Assembly (NCBI GenBank): GCA_035532215.1
Contig: DATKRK010000120.1
Span: forward strand, 1 to 42,376
Length of the DNA: 42,376 nt
Direction: 5' to 3'
From: JAICIG01 sp035532215
Lineage (GTDB): Bacteria; Planctomycetota; Planctomycetia; Pirellulales; JAICIG01
The position numbers were made by a program, and so were the translations under genes. Shown in pieces: positions 8,554 through 17,965 of the stretch. How positions within the stretch are numbered: the stretch's first letter is position 1; the number at the start of each line of letters is the position of its first letter. The notes beneath the pieces were generated by a model that saw only the letters and a list, made by a program, of their open reading frames with translations, searched no databases and was not told the origin of the DNA.

Positions 8554-8674
8554 GGGCCTGAATTCCAACTCCGGTGGCTAATCCAAAGCGACTAAGTATA
8601 ACCCTCGACGCCGTTCTCGTTCAAGCCCCCTTGATTTCCTGCCGACCGTGAATTTTCCAGATTCGAATGCACGC

Positions 8675-9460
8675 TTAAACATCCTCGCCGTTGGGGCCGG
8701 CAGTAAGGGCCACCGGCCCCTCTTTGGTCATGGCGATCGTGTGCTCGAAGTGGGCGCTGGCTTTGCCGTCCTTGGTCACCTGCGTCCAATGGTCGGATAG
8801 CCCTTTGACCTTTTGCGTGCCGACGTTCACCATCGGCTCGACGGCGATCACCAAGCCGGGACGTAGTTCGAAATCTCCGCTGCGCAGGAGTTGTTTACTG
8901 CGGAAATTCGGCACCTGCGGCTCTTCGTGCATTTCGCGGCCGATGCCGTGCCCGACGAACGTTTCGACTACGTAGAAGCCGGCGTCGCGGACGTACTTCT
9001 CCATTTCAGCCGCCACGTCGCTCCAACGGGTCTTGACCTTCATCATCTCAATGGCCAGGTCGAGCGCGCCTTTGGTGACTTCGAGCAGCCGCCGTTTTTC
9101 GTCGGAGATTCGCCCTACAGGCCGCGTCACCGCTGCGTCGCCGCACCAACCGGCCAACTTGCAACCGGTGTCGATGCTGACGATGTCGCCCTCCACGAGC
9201 TTGCGCGGCCCCGGGATGCCGTGAACGACCTCCTCGTTGACCGAAATGCACGTCACGGCCGGAAACGGCACTTTGCCGGGCACCCCTTTGAACAGCGGAA
9301 TGGCGCCACGCTCGACAAAATACTTTTCGATGACCGCGTCGATCTCCTGAGTGGTCACCCCCGGCTTAACCAGCGCAGCCGCCAGTTGGTGCGCCTGCCA
9401 AACCACCAGGCCCGCCTCGCGCATCAAGGCAATTTCCCGCGGAGATCTCAGATTCAGCAC
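8675..9460 (-). CDS. map: Methionine aminopeptidase, type I
   Basis: The 261-aa product removes the N-terminal Met from nascent proteins in the cytosol. The pita-bread metal ligands are visible: Asp in VSIDTGC, Asp in WCGDAAVT, His in GHGIGREMHEEP, Glu in AVEPM and Glu in FEHTIAMT; the substrate-side His is in VVHGIPG. I chose the GTG at 9460, which begins MLNLRSPREIALMREAG-like sequence and has AAGGAG about 10 nt upstream. A farther ATG at 9523 would overlap adk by 44 nt and adds residues unlike the family. It follows adk by 19 nt, as in many bacteria. Confidence 0.95.
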   Translation of the reverse strand: MLNLRSPREIALMREAGLVVWQAHQLAAALVKPGVTTQEIDAVIEKYFVERGAIPLFKGVPGKVPFPAVTCISVNEEVVHGIPGPRKLVEGDIVSIDTGCKLAGWCGDAAVTRPVGRISDEKRRLLEVTKGALDLAIEMMKVKTRWSDVAAEMEKYVRDAGFYVVETFVGHGIGREMHEEPQVPNFRSKQLLRSGDFELRPGLVIAVEPMVNVGTQKVKGLSDHWTQVTKDGKASAHFEHTIAMTKEGPVALTAGPNGEDV

Positions 9461-9479
9461 GCTCGTTCGGCTCCTTCGA

Positions 9480-10070
9480 CTAGTCCGCGGTATCCGCGGC
9501 CATTCCATTGCGCTTGGAAGCATCCCGGAGCGCAGCTTTAATTCGCTCGAAGACTTCGTCGGGAGTCCCCGTTCCCTCGATGGTTCGCAGCACGCCCTGC
9601 TTCCGGTAATAGTCCAACAGCGGCCGCGTCTGGTTCCAGTAGGAACGCAACCGCTCGGCGATCACTTCCGGCCGGTCGTCCGCCCGGGCTCGCCCGGCGA
9701 GCCGCCGAATCACGTCGGCGTCGTCGACTTTGAGTTCCAGGACCAGATCGATCGGCTTGCCGCTGCTCTGCAAGGTTCGATCCAACGATTCGGCTTGCCG
9801 CAGCGTGCGCGGAAAGCCATCAAACATCGCACCCGCCGTGCAATCGTCGCTCGCCAGCCGCTCGTCGACCAGCTTGAGCACGATCGAATCGGGCGCCAAC
9901 TGCCCGTTGGCAAGATACGGCTCGGCCAGCTTTCCAGCTTCGGTGCGGTCGCGAATCGCCTGGCGCAGCAACTCCCCGGTCGACAGATGGGGGATTCCCA
10001 AGTACTCGACCAATCGTTGAGATTGGGTGCCTTTGCCCGCTCCCGGCGGACCTAGAAAAATTATCCGCAT
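9480..10070 (-). CDS. adk: Adenylate kinase, short-LID form
   Basis: The 196-aa product has the P-loop GPPGAGKGT (residues 7-15), the AMP-binding segment STGELLR, and GFPRT. The region between RLAGRAR and PEVIAERL is short, so the large zinc-type LID insertion of 214-aa adenylate kinases is missing. It catalyses ATP + AMP to 2 ADP. It sits between secY and map, the standard spc-operon position. Confidence 0.96.
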   Translation of the reverse strand: MRIIFLGPPGAGKGTQSQRLVEYLGIPHLSTGELLRQAIRDRTEAGKLAEPYLANGQLAPDSIVLKLVDERLASDDCTAGAMFDGFPRTLRQAESLDRTLQSSGKPIDLVLELKVDDADVIRRLAGRARADDRPEVIAERLRSYWNQTRPLLDYYRKQGVLRTIEGTGTPDEVFERIKAALRDASKRNGMAADTAD

Positions 10071-10172
10071 CGTGATTCCGGGCCCTCGGGCCGAATGCCT
10101 TCGTCTGGCGCTAACTTCGCCTTTCCGTCGCCATGCCCTTCATCGATAGACGGATCGCCCGCCAGCGGCAGT

Positions 10173-11528
<1,356 letters not shown>

Positions 11529-11599
11529 GGCTCGGTCCGTCCTTTATGACAGGGGCGCTTTGCCGACCGCCGAGAGCTTCGCTCCATGAAACTTCGGCC

Positions 11600-11631
11600 A
11601 AGCCGCGATTTGCTGGGTCGAACCGCGGCTT
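11600..11631. other. Inverted repeat in the rplO-secY spacer
   Basis: AAGCCGCG and CGCGGCTT form an 8-bp stem around a 16-nt loop in the 180-nt spacer upstream of secY. The spacer has no gene. It could be an mRNA structure that separates rplO from secY expression, but nothing further supports that. Confidence 0.35.
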
Positions 11632-11708
11632 TGCAATTATTGCGACTCTCGCTGCCGGCCGGCAAGCTACCACCGCGCGAAGCCGACACGGACCTTAACC
11701 CAGGTTGC

Positions 11709-12212
11709 TTACGCTTTCGCTTTCTTATTCCGAGATTGTTTGGCTGGCTTGACGACCGGCGCCTTGCCGGGCAATACGATCGCCTCGCCGCCGGCGGCCT
11801 GGATTTTCTCCAAGGCCGACTTGCTGAACCGATGGGCCGAGATCTTCAGCTTCTTCGTCAGCTCGCCATCACCCAGCACCTTGAACAAGTCGTAACGCCC
11901 CTTCAGGCGGCCCAAAGCGGCCAATCTCTCGGGAGTGACTTCGGCGCCCGCTTCGAACCATTGGTCCAAATCGCCGACATTGAGAGTCTTCACTTGCTCG
12001 GCAAAGCGGTTATGGAAGCCGCGCTTCGGGACGCGCCGCGAGAGGGGCATCTGGCCTCCCTCGAACGCGGGATGGGAGGTCCAGCCTGCCAACTGGCCCT
12101 GGCCCTTGTGCCCGCGGCCCGCGGTCTTGCCGCGGCCCGAACCGATGCCGCGACCAATGCGCAGGCGCTTCTTGTGCTTTTTGATTCCGCGATGAACGTC
12201 GTGCAAATTCAT
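11709..12212 (-). CDS. rplO: 50S ribosomal protein L15
   Basis: The 167-aa product has the L15 glycine-rich N-terminus (RIGRGIGSGRGKTAGRGHKGQ) and GGQMPLSRRVPKRGF, then a basic C-terminal tail longer than usual. The start ATG at 12212 overlaps the rpsE stop in ATGA, so it is translationally coupled to rpsE. In many bacteria rpmD (L30) lies between these two genes; here there is no room for it. Confidence 0.96.
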   Translation of the reverse strand: MNLHDVHRGIKKHKKRLRIGRGIGSGRGKTAGRGHKGQGQLAGWTSHPAFEGGQMPLSRRVPKRGFHNRFAEQVKTLNVGDLDQWFEAGAEVTPERLAALGRLKGRYDLFKVLGDGELTKKLKISAHRFSKSALEKIQAAGGEAIVLPGKAPVVKPAKQSRNKKAKA

Positions 12213-12700
12213 GACAAGGAAACTCCCCTCAAGCGTTCCGTATCTTGCCGCGAGCGGAGACTCAGCAACGCGTTAATCGTGGCTTTAACCAGGTTGGCCG
12301 GGTTCGTCGAACCGAAACTTTTCGTGAGAATATCATGGATGCCCGCGGCATCACAAACCGCGCGCACGCTGCTGCCGGCCTTCACGCCCGTGCCGGCGCT
12401 GGCCGGCACCAGAATCACGTGGGCGGCGCCAAAGCGGCCTTCGACCGTGTGCGAGATCGTGGGACCGTTCAATTCGATTTCGGTCATGTTGCGGGCCCCG
12501 TCCTTGACGGCCTTCTCGACGGCCGGCGGCACTTCGTTCGCCTTGCCGTAGCCCCAGCCGACCTTCCCCTTGCCGTTTCCGACCACGACCATGGCGGTGA
12601 AGCTGAAGCGACGGCCGCCCTTGACGACTGCGGCGCAACGCCGGATCTTGACGACCTTGTCGATCAATTCGCCGCGATTGCCGGATGAGGTGGTGGACAC
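12209..12700 (-). CDS. rpsE: 30S ribosomal protein S5
   Basis: The 163-aa product carries the S5 double-stranded RNA-binding fold (KVVKIRRCAAVVKGGRRFSF, VGNGKGKVGWGYGKANEVP) and the C-terminal part with GVKAGSSVRAVCDAAGIHDI. S5 contributes to decoding accuracy at the mRNA entry. The start is GTG at 12700, 29 nt downstream of rplR, and the stop overlaps the rplO start by 4 nt. Confidence 0.96.
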   Translation of the reverse strand: MSTTSSGNRGELIDKVVKIRRCAAVVKGGRRFSFTAMVVVGNGKGKVGWGYGKANEVPPAVEKAVKDGARNMTEIELNGPTISHTVEGRFGAAHVILVPASAGTGVKAGSSVRAVCDAAGIHDILTKSFGSTNPANLVKATINALLSLRSRQDTERLRGVSLS

Positions 12701-12729
12701 GTTCGTTGCTACTCCTCGCGGTTATTTCG

Positions 12730-13098
12730 TTAAAATACCAAGCCCGCCTCGCGGGCGGCATCGGCCAGGGCGGCCACTCGTCCATGGTACTGATATTCGC
12801 GGCGATCGAAAGCCACTTCCTTCACGCCCGCGGCCAGCGCCCGTTCGGCGATCGCTTTGCCGATCGCCTGGGCCGCAGTCTTGTTGCCGCCGTAGCCCGC
12901 CTCGCCGCCGAGCTCCTTCTCCGACGTGCTCGCAGAGGCCAGCGTGTGGCCGCGGACGTCGTCGATCACTTGCACGTACAGGTGCTTGTGGCTGCGGAAC
13001 ACGCTCAGACGGGGACGCGTCGAGTCGCGCTTGATGCGGTTGCGGACGCGAAAGCCTCGCCGCCGGCGTTGATGGATGATCGTCTTTTCGTGATTCAC
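12730..13098 (-). CDS. rplR: 50S ribosomal protein L18
   Basis: The 122-aa product has the L18 signature RPRLSVFRSHKHLYVQVIDD and the C-terminal AFDRREYQYHGRVAALADAAREAGL. L18 binds 5S rRNA together with L5. It begins with GTG at 13098, with AGAGGA about 9 nt upstream; no ATG is available nearby. Its upstream spacer contains a five-unit tandem repeat. Confidence 0.95.
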   Translation of the reverse strand: MNHEKTIIHQRRRRGFRVRNRIKRDSTRPRLSVFRSHKHLYVQVIDDVRGHTLASASTSEKELGGEAGYGGNKTAAQAIGKAIAERALAAGVKEVAFDRREYQYHGRVAALADAAREAGLVF

Positions 13099-13114
13099 TG
13101 CACTATTCCTCTGT

Positions 13115-13194
13115 CTCGCAGCTAACGCTTCTCGCAGCTAACGCTTCTCGCCGCTAACGCTTCTCGCCGCTAACGCTTCTCGCCGCTTACTTCG
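13115..13194. repeat. Tandem 16-nt repeat, five units, in the rplF-rplR spacer
   Basis: The unit CTCGC(A/C)GCTAACGCTT is repeated head to tail; the fifth, most diverged unit contains the rplF stop codon (TTA on the plus strand at 13187-13189). As with rpsD, the array looks like expansion of the 3' end of the preceding gene. There are no spacers between units, so it is not a CRISPR array. Confidence 0.85.
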
Positions 13195-13732
13195 TCATTG
13201 CCTTGCCGGCCTTGCGGCGCACCGCTTCGCCCTCGTAGCGAATGCCTTTGCCCTTGTAAGGCTCCGGCTTGCGAACGGCGCGAACTTCTGCGGCGAACTG
13301 GCCGACCTGTTGCTTATCCGTCCCTTTGACGACGACGTGCGTCTGGTCGGGGCACGTCACCTTGAGCGTCTTGGGAATCTTCATGTGTACTTCGTTGGCG
13401 AAACCGACCCGCAATTGCAACGTCTCGCCCTGCACCGCCGCCAAGTAGCCGACGCCGACGATTTCCAGCTTTTTCTCGTAGCCGTCGGTGACGCCTTTGC
13501 ACATGTTCTGGATCAAGGCGCGGCTCAAACCGTGCAAGGCTCGCGCCTGTCGCGTTTCGCTTCGCCGCGAAACCACGACTTGCTTGGCGCCTTCGTCCAA
13601 GGCCACGGAAACGTCGCGGTGCAACTCCTGCTCCAATTTGCCCTGCGGGCCCTCGACGACTACCTTGTTGCCGCTGACGGCCACTTTGACGTTACCGGGG
13701 ATTAAAACGGGTTTGTTGCCGATGCGAGACAT
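13187..13732 (-). CDS. rplF: 50S ribosomal protein L6
   Basis: The 181-aa product starts MSRIGNKPVLIPGNVKV and contains the two L6 repeats and the C-terminal signature PEPYKGKGIRYEGEAVRRKAGK. L6 lies near the factor-binding region of the 50S subunit. The ATG at 13732 matches the family start. The length is normal. It lies between rpsH and rplR in the spc order. Confidence 0.97.
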   Translation of the reverse strand: MSRIGNKPVLIPGNVKVAVSGNKVVVEGPQGKLEQELHRDVSVALDEGAKQVVVSRRSETRQARALHGLSRALIQNMCKGVTDGYEKKLEIVGVGYLAAVQGETLQLRVGFANEVHMKIPKTLKVTCPDQTHVVVKGTDKQQVGQFAAEVRAVRKPEPYKGKGIRYEGEAVRRKAGKAMTK

Positions 13733-13811
13733 TTCAATAGGCCTTTTGCCGTTGCGACGGGCTGTTCAACCGCGTCTGCCGTCCAAGTTTCACCGCGTAC
13801 GTTTTCACCGG

Positions 13812-13841
13812 GCCAATTCTCGACGAGCCAGTTCTCGCCGA
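13812..13841. repeat. 15-nt direct duplication in the rpsH-rplF spacer
   Basis: GCCAATTCTCGACGA and GCCAGTTCTCGCCGA lie next to each other, matching at 13 of 15 positions, just after the rpsH stop codon. It is one of several such duplications in spacers of this operon. Confidence 0.6.
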
Positions 13842-13854
13842 GGCTTGCTCGGCT

Positions 13855-14250
13855 TTACCACAGTTCGCAGAGCACTTCGCCGCCCAGGTGGCGTTGCCGC
13901 GCCTCGCGGTCGCTGACCACGCCTCGGCTGGTGCTGATGATGGAAATCCCCAATCCGTTGAGCACCGGTCGCAGCCCGTCGGCGCCGCTGTAAATGCGGC
14001 GCCCGGGCTTGCTGACCCGTTTGATGTGCCGGATCACTCGTTCGCCGTTGGGACCGTATTTCAGATGCAGCCGCAATTGCCGGCTCGGCGAAGCTTCCAC
14101 CTCTTCGAAATCCCAGATGTAGCCTTCGCGCTTGAGCACCTCGGCCAAGCCACGCTTGACTTTCGAGAGCGGCATTTCCACGCTGGGTCGCTCGACGCGC
14201 ACCGCGTTGCGGATGCGAGTCAACATATCGGCGATCGGGTCAGTCATCAT
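13855..14250 (-). CDS. rpsH: 30S ribosomal protein S8
   Basis: The 131-aa product begins MMTDPIADMLTRIRNAV, the typical S8 N-terminus, and ends with the conserved STSRGVVSDREARQRHLGGE segment. S8 binds the central domain of 16S rRNA and in E. coli represses the spc operon. Two ATG codons are adjacent (14250 and 14247); either could serve, with AAGGGA upstream. The reading frame is open farther upstream but only overlaps rpsN. Confidence 0.96.
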   Translation of the reverse strand: MMTDPIADMLTRIRNAVRVERPSVEMPLSKVKRGLAEVLKREGYIWDFEEVEASPSRQLRLHLKYGPNGERVIRHIKRVSKPGRRIYSGADGLRPVLNGLGISIISTSRGVVSDREARQRHLGGEVLCELW

Positions 14251-14267
14251 CTTACTAGGTCTTCCCT

Positions 14268-14453
14268 TTACCAACTCGCCTTCTTGAGCCCTGGAATCAA
14301 CCCCTGGTCCGCCAGGTTGCGGATGCAAATTCGGCACAGCCGAAACTTGCGGTACACGGCGCGCGGCCGCCCGCACAATTGGCACCGCGACTCGCGCCGG
14401 CTGGAAAATTTCGGCGTTCGATTCGCCTTCGCTATTTTTGATTTACTCGCCAT
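14268..14453 (-). CDS. rpsN: 30S ribosomal protein S14, zinc-binding type
   Basis: The 61-aa product (start MASKSKIAKANRTPKF) has Cys24, Cys27, Cys40 and Cys43 in two CxxC pairs, the short zinc type of S14. It ends with the conserved LADQGLIPGLKKASW. It belongs to the 30S head. The start ATG at 14453 was preferred over an upstream in-frame codon at 14504 because the family begins here. It lies between rplE and rpsH. Confidence 0.96.
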   Translation of the reverse strand: MASKSKIAKANRTPKFSSRRESRCQLCGRPRAVYRKFRLCRICIRNLADQGLIPGLKKASW

Positions 14454-14547
14454 CGATTTTCCTTTTTTCGCAGGCCTTAGGCGGAACTGGGATGACCATC
14501 CCACATTCCCGCCCGCCTACCATCTACTACCTACCGCGTGCTAATCC

Positions 14548-15129
14548 TCACCCGGCCGCGCGACCCTTCGCCGCGGCTTCCTCGACCTTGAACGGCATCC
14601 CCAGCGCCCGCAGCAACTCGCGAGATTCATCGTTGCTGTCGGTCGAGACCACCAGCGTTATGTTCATGCCTTGCACGCGGGTGTACTTGTCCGGGTTCAA
14701 CTCCGGAAACACCAACTGCTCGACCAGCCCCAGGCTGTAATTGCCGCGGCCGTCGAAGGCATTCGGATCGAGTCCGCGAAAATCGCGCACGCGAGGCAAC
14801 GCGATCGAGATCAACCGATCCAGGAACTCGTACATCCGCGTCCCTCGCAGGGTGACCTTGCAGCCGATCTCCTGTCCTTCCCGGAGGCGGAAATTCGCAA
14901 TCGACTTTCGGCTTCGCGTGACGGCCGGTTTTTGACCCGAGATCATGGTCAATGCCGAGACCGCCTCTTCAAGGTGCTTCTTCTCGGAGATCGCGCTGCC
15001 GACGCCCATGTTGACCACGATCTTCTGCAGCCGCGGCAACGACAACCGATTCGTCCGCCCGAGCTTTTCTTTCAGCGCGGGCAGCACTTGCTTTACGTAT
15101 CGCTCTTTTAATCGAGGTGTGGAAGCCAT
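14548..15129 (-). CDS. rplE: 50S ribosomal protein L5
   Basis: The 193-aa product has L5 signatures: LPRLQKIVVNMGVGSA, TMISGQKPAVTRSRKSIANF, and ALPRVRDFRGLDPNAFDGRGN. It binds 5S rRNA and contacts the P-site tRNA. A short Ala/Gly-rich tail extends beyond the usual 180 aa end. The spacer to rpsN (94 nt) holds a CTACC-rich sequence and no gene. Confidence 0.97.
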   Translation of the reverse strand: MASTPRLKERYVKQVLPALKEKLGRTNRLSLPRLQKIVVNMGVGSAISEKKHLEEAVSALTMISGQKPAVTRSRKSIANFRLREGQEIGCKVTLRGTRMYEFLDRLISIALPRVRDFRGLDPNAFDGRGNYSLGLVEQLVFPELNPDKYTRVQGMNITLVVSTDSNDESRELLRALGMPFKVEEAAAKGRAAG

Positions 15130-15181
15130 GATTCATCACAACGGCCCGTTCGGCCGCAATTGAAGTTCGATGCTCGTAGAT

Positions 15182-15538
15182 TTAGGATTTCGCGGCGGGC
15201 TTCGCTTTCGTACGCGGCGGCGCCAAAGTTCCCGCATTCGCGTTGCACTTCTTGCAAACGCGCTCTTTCCCGCCGTCTGACGTAAACCGCACTCCGGTCC
15301 GCGTCGCCTGGTTGCACGCCGGACAAACCAAGAGCACGTTCGAGATCTGGATCGGCATCTCTTTCGAGAGGCGTCCGCCCTGCGGATTCCGCTGGCTGCG
15401 CCGCATGTGCTTGAAGACGCGGTTGACGCCTTCCACCACCAGCTTCCCGGCCTCGCGATCGAGCTTCAGCACCTTGCCGCTCACGTCGCGATCGTTACCC
15501 GCAATCACTTTCACCGTGTCGCCGACTCGAATATGCAT
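15182..15538 (-). CDS. rplX: 50S ribosomal protein L24
   Basis: The 118-aa product starts MHIRVGDTVKVIAGNDRD, a KOW-domain start, and includes GKVLKLDREAGKLVVEGVN. The C-terminal half has two CxxC pairs (VCPACNQ and VCKKCN), the zinc-ribbon-like tail found in many L24 proteins. The rplN stop and two possible starts overlap in GTGATG (GTG at 15541, ATG at 15538), so translation is coupled to rplN; I use the ATG. Confidence 0.95.
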   Translation of the reverse strand: MHIRVGDTVKVIAGNDRDVSGKVLKLDREAGKLVVEGVNRVFKHMRRSQRNPQGGRLSKEMPIQISNVLLVCPACNQATRTGVRFTSDGGKERVCKKCNANAGTLAPPRTKAKPAAKS

Positions 15539-15906
15539 CACACCACCTCGGCCGCCAAGCTGACGATTTTCATGAAATTCTTTTCGCGCAATTCGCGGGC
15601 CACGGCGCCAAAAATGCGCGTGCCGCGGGGATTGCCTTCGTTGTCGACGATGACCAGCGCGTTCTGGTCGAATCGCACATAGCTGCCGTCGCTCCGCCGG
15701 GTCGGCTGCTTACAGCGAACGATCACCCCGCGAACGATGGCCTTCTTCTTGATATCGCTGCCGGGAATCACCGTTTTGACGCTGCAAATGATCACGTCGC
15801 CCAGGCCGGCCGTGCGCCGGTGGCTGCCGCCCAGCACCTTGATGCACATCACCTCTTTGGCGCCGGTATTGTCTGCGACGGTCAGTCGCGTTTGCATTTG
15901 AATCAT
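15538..15906 (-). CDS. rplN: 50S ribosomal protein L14
   Basis: The 122-aa product is a close match to L14: MIQMQTRLTVADNTGAKEV, the central KKKAIVRGVIVRCK, and the C-terminal GTRIFGAVARELREKNFMKI. L14 lies at the subunit interface. Length is exactly that of the family. The stop codon overlaps the rplX start. Confidence 0.97.
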   Translation of the reverse strand: MIQMQTRLTVADNTGAKEVMCIKVLGGSHRRTAGLGDVIICSVKTVIPGSDIKKKAIVRGVIVRCKQPTRRSDGSYVRFDQNALVIVDNEGNPRGTRIFGAVARELREKNFMKIVSLAAEVV

Positions 15907-15909
15907 AAC

Positions 15910-16224
15910 TCAAGCGCCTTCCGCTTCCTCTTTCGCGTCTTCCAACCGAGCCGCTGCTCGCATCGCGGCAATGTCCACGGCCTGACTCTTGCTGACTACC
16001 CGCACCAACTCCCATCGCTTGAGCTTCGACTTCGGCGCGCACTCGATGATTTCGACCGTGTCGCCCAGGCCCGACTCCTCCTTCTCGTCATGCACGTGGC
16101 AGACCGTCTTGCGGTGCAGAATCTTGCCGTATTTCGCATGCTTGACCAGACGCGGGATCTCCACGCGACGGCTCTTGGCCATCTTGTCGCTGGTCACCAA
16201 TCCAATTGCAACTCGCTTGGGCAT
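15910..16224 (-). CDS. rpsQ: 30S ribosomal protein S17
   Basis: The 104-aa product begins MPKRVAIGLVTSDKMAKS and has the OB-fold core (RRVEIPRLVKHAKYGKILHR, GDTVEIIECAPKSKLKRWEL). It is about 20 residues longer than E. coli S17, with an Ala/Glu-rich helical tail (AAMRAAARLEDAKEEAEGA). The ATG at 16224 overlaps the rpmC stop in TGATG, a sign of coupled translation. The longer open frame upstream is just rpmC read in another phase. Confidence 0.95.
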   Translation of the reverse strand: MPKRVAIGLVTSDKMAKSRRVEIPRLVKHAKYGKILHRKTVCHVHDEKEESGLGDTVEIIECAPKSKLKRWELVRVVSKSQAVDIAAMRAAARLEDAKEEAEGA

Positions 16225-16427
16225 CAGTGAGTTTCCTTCCGAGCACGTTGTCCTTGAATCGTCTTGAGCCGAGCGATCAATCGTCGTTGCTTGCGCAATT
16301 CGCTGGAGGCCGTCAGCCGTTCGGTCTGCGCCTTCAATCGCAGCCGAAACAGGTTTTCGGCCGTCTCCTTGAGGGTCAACTGCAACTGCTCGTCGCTCAT
16401 CTCGCGCAGTTCGGAGGCTTTTGTCAT
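16224..16427 (-). CDS. rpmC: 50S ribosomal protein L29
   Basis: The 67-aa product (MTKASELREMSDEQLQLTLK) is the all-helical L29, with the conserved ENLFRLRLKAQTERL and IARLKTI segments. It sits at the peptide exit tunnel near L23. It lies between rplP and rpsQ. The upstream spacer has a 15-nt duplication. Confidence 0.95.
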   Translation of the reverse strand: MTKASELREMSDEQLQLTLKETAENLFRLRLKAQTERLTASSELRKQRRLIARLKTIQGQRARKETH

Positions 16428-16458
16428 AGCTTACGTCTTGATCTAATGGTTCCACATT

Positions 16459-16488
16459 GTCGTCTTTGGCCGCGTCGTCCTTGGCCGC
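16459..16488. repeat. 15-nt direct duplication in the rplP-rpmC spacer
   Basis: GTCGTCTTTGGCCGC is followed directly by GTCGTCCTTGGCCGC, matching 14 of 15 positions, in the 85-nt spacer between rplP and rpmC. Confidence 0.65.
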
Positions 16489-16512
16489 AGCGGGAGACGA
16501 CTCTCGAACGCC

Positions 16513-16929
16513 CTAAATGGTCCGGCGGCGCACGAATCGCACCCGCACCGGCATCTTGTGGGCCAGGCGGCGAAAGCAAATCCGCGCGGCTTCCTCAGTC
16601 ACGCCGGCGATCTCGTACAACATCGTGCCTGGCTTGACCACGGCCGCCCAATACTCCGGCTCGCCTTTCCCTTTGCCCATGCGGGTTTCCAAGGGGATCG
16701 ACGTGATGGACTTATGGGGGAACACGCGGATGTACAGCCGCCCTTCGGTCCGCAGGTATTGCTGCGCGCCGATACGACCGGCTTCGATCGTATTCGCACT
16801 GATCCAGCCAGCCTGGGTAGCCTGGAGGCCGAAATCGCCGAACACCACGCGATTGCCTCGCGTCGCGTTACCTCTTATACGTCCTCTTTGGCTTTTTCGG
16901 TGCTTGACCCTCTTGGGCATCAGCGCCAT
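16513..16929 (-). CDS. rplP: 50S ribosomal protein L16
   Basis: The 138-aa product begins MALMPKRVKHRKSQRGRIRG and has the L16 signatures FGDFGLQATQAGWISANTIEAGR and MGKGKGEPEYWAAVVKPG. It helps form the A-site region of the 50S subunit. The ATG at 16929 has AGAGG about 9 nt upstream; an ATG at 16938 is too close to that site. This start lies inside rpsC, giving a 62-nt same-strand overlap. Confidence 0.95.
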   Translation of the reverse strand: MALMPKRVKHRKSQRGRIRGNATRGNRVVFGDFGLQATQAGWISANTIEAGRIGAQQYLRTEGRLYIRVFPHKSITSIPLETRMGKGKGEPEYWAAVVKPGTMLYEIAGVTEEAARICFRRLAHKMPVRVRFVRRRTI

Positions 16930-17566
16930 GGATTTCATCCTCTTGATACATGCCTTGGTTGACCCACACCTGCACCCCGATGTGCCCTTGGGCGGTCATG
17001 GCTTCGGTGAAGCCATAATCGATTTTCGCCCGCAGGGTCGACAACGGGATGGAGCCGGCGCCTTGCTTCTCGCGCCGCGCCATTTCAGATCCGGCCAGGC
17101 GGCCGGCCAGTTGAATCTTCACGCCCTTGGCGCCCGCTTCCATCGTTTGCTCGATGGCCCGCTTCATCGTGCGGCGGAAGCTGGCCCGCTTGGCGAGCTG
17201 CTCTGCGATATCTTCGGCGACCAGTTGCGCTTGAATCTCGGGGCGGGAGATTTCCTCGATCTTGATGTTGATCCGGCGGCCGACGAGGGCCTGCATCTCG
17301 GCTTGCAGCCGTTCGACTTCCTGGCCCTTGCGGCCGATGATGATGCCCGGCCGCGCCGTGTACAGCACGACCTTCACCTCATCGCGAGTGCGCTCGATCT
17401 CGATTCGGGGAATGCCGGCGAAGCGGTACTTTTCCTTGACGAACTTCCGTAGCTTGAAATCCTCAAGCAGCAGTTCGCTGTATTCCTGTTTCGATGCATA
17501 CCAGCGGCTCTTCCAACCGGTCATGATGCCGGTGCGAAACCCCACTGGATTGACTTTTTGACCCAT
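16868..17566 (-). CDS. rpsC: 30S ribosomal protein S3
   Basis: The 232-aa product starts MGQKVNPVGFRTGIMTGWKS, contains the KH motif (GIIIGRKGQEVERL), and ends with a basic tail (QAPKKPKRTYKR). It is part of the mRNA entry gate. The last 62 nt of the gene overlap the 5' end of rplP in a different frame, so the S3 tail is encoded over the rplP start and its ribosome site. Confidence 0.97.
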   Translation of the reverse strand: MGQKVNPVGFRTGIMTGWKSRWYASKQEYSELLLEDFKLRKFVKEKYRFAGIPRIEIERTRDEVKVVLYTARPGIIIGRKGQEVERLQAEMQALVGRRINIKIEEISRPEIQAQLVAEDIAEQLAKRASFRRTMKRAIEQTMEAGAKGVKIQLAGRLAGSEMARREKQGAGSIPLSTLRAKIDYGFTEAMTAQGHIGVQVWVNQGMYQEDEIHGADAQEGQAPKKPKRTYKR

Positions 17567-17597
17567 CGTAATTACCTGCTGCCTAACAGAGGGCTTT

Positions 17598-17936
17598 TTA
17601 CCACTCCAAATTGTCGACCGCGACGTGAATGTGACTCATCCGCTTCTTGACCATGAACGCCATGCCGCGAGCCCGAGGCCGAATGCGTTTGAACATCGGG
17701 CCTTCGTCCACCCGAGCGTCGACCACCACCAGGTTTTGCAAGTTCGGGGCCCGGCGATCCTCGGCGTTACCCAGCGCGCTTTTCAGCACTTTCTCCAGCA
17801 GCCGGGCGCCTCGCTGCGGCTGGTATCGCAAAATGTCCAAGGCTTCGTCCGCGTGCTTGCCGCGAATCAGGTTCGCCAACGGGCGAACCTTGCGGGCGCT
17901 GATCCGGGCGAACCGGTGTACGGCTTCGTAAGCCAT
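17598..17936 (-). CDS. rplV: 50S ribosomal protein L22
   Basis: The 112-aa product has the L22 pattern: RFARISARKVRPLANLIRGK, LLEKVLKSALGNAED, and the tunnel-lining beta-hairpin end (GPMFKRIRPRARGMAFMVKK). It lies between rpsS and rpsC with short spacers. Length is normal. Confidence 0.96.
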   Translation of the reverse strand: MAYEAVHRFARISARKVRPLANLIRGKHADEALDILRYQPQRGARLLEKVLKSALGNAEDRRAPNLQNLVVVDARVDEGPMFKRIRPRARGMAFMVKKRMSHIHVAVDNLEW

Positions 17937-17965
17937 CGCTGAGTTTCCTCTCTAGAGCCTACCGA

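Noticed and set aside
13115..13194. CRISPR-like array
   Set aside because: The 16-nt units are directly adjacent, with no unique spacers and no cas genes nearby.
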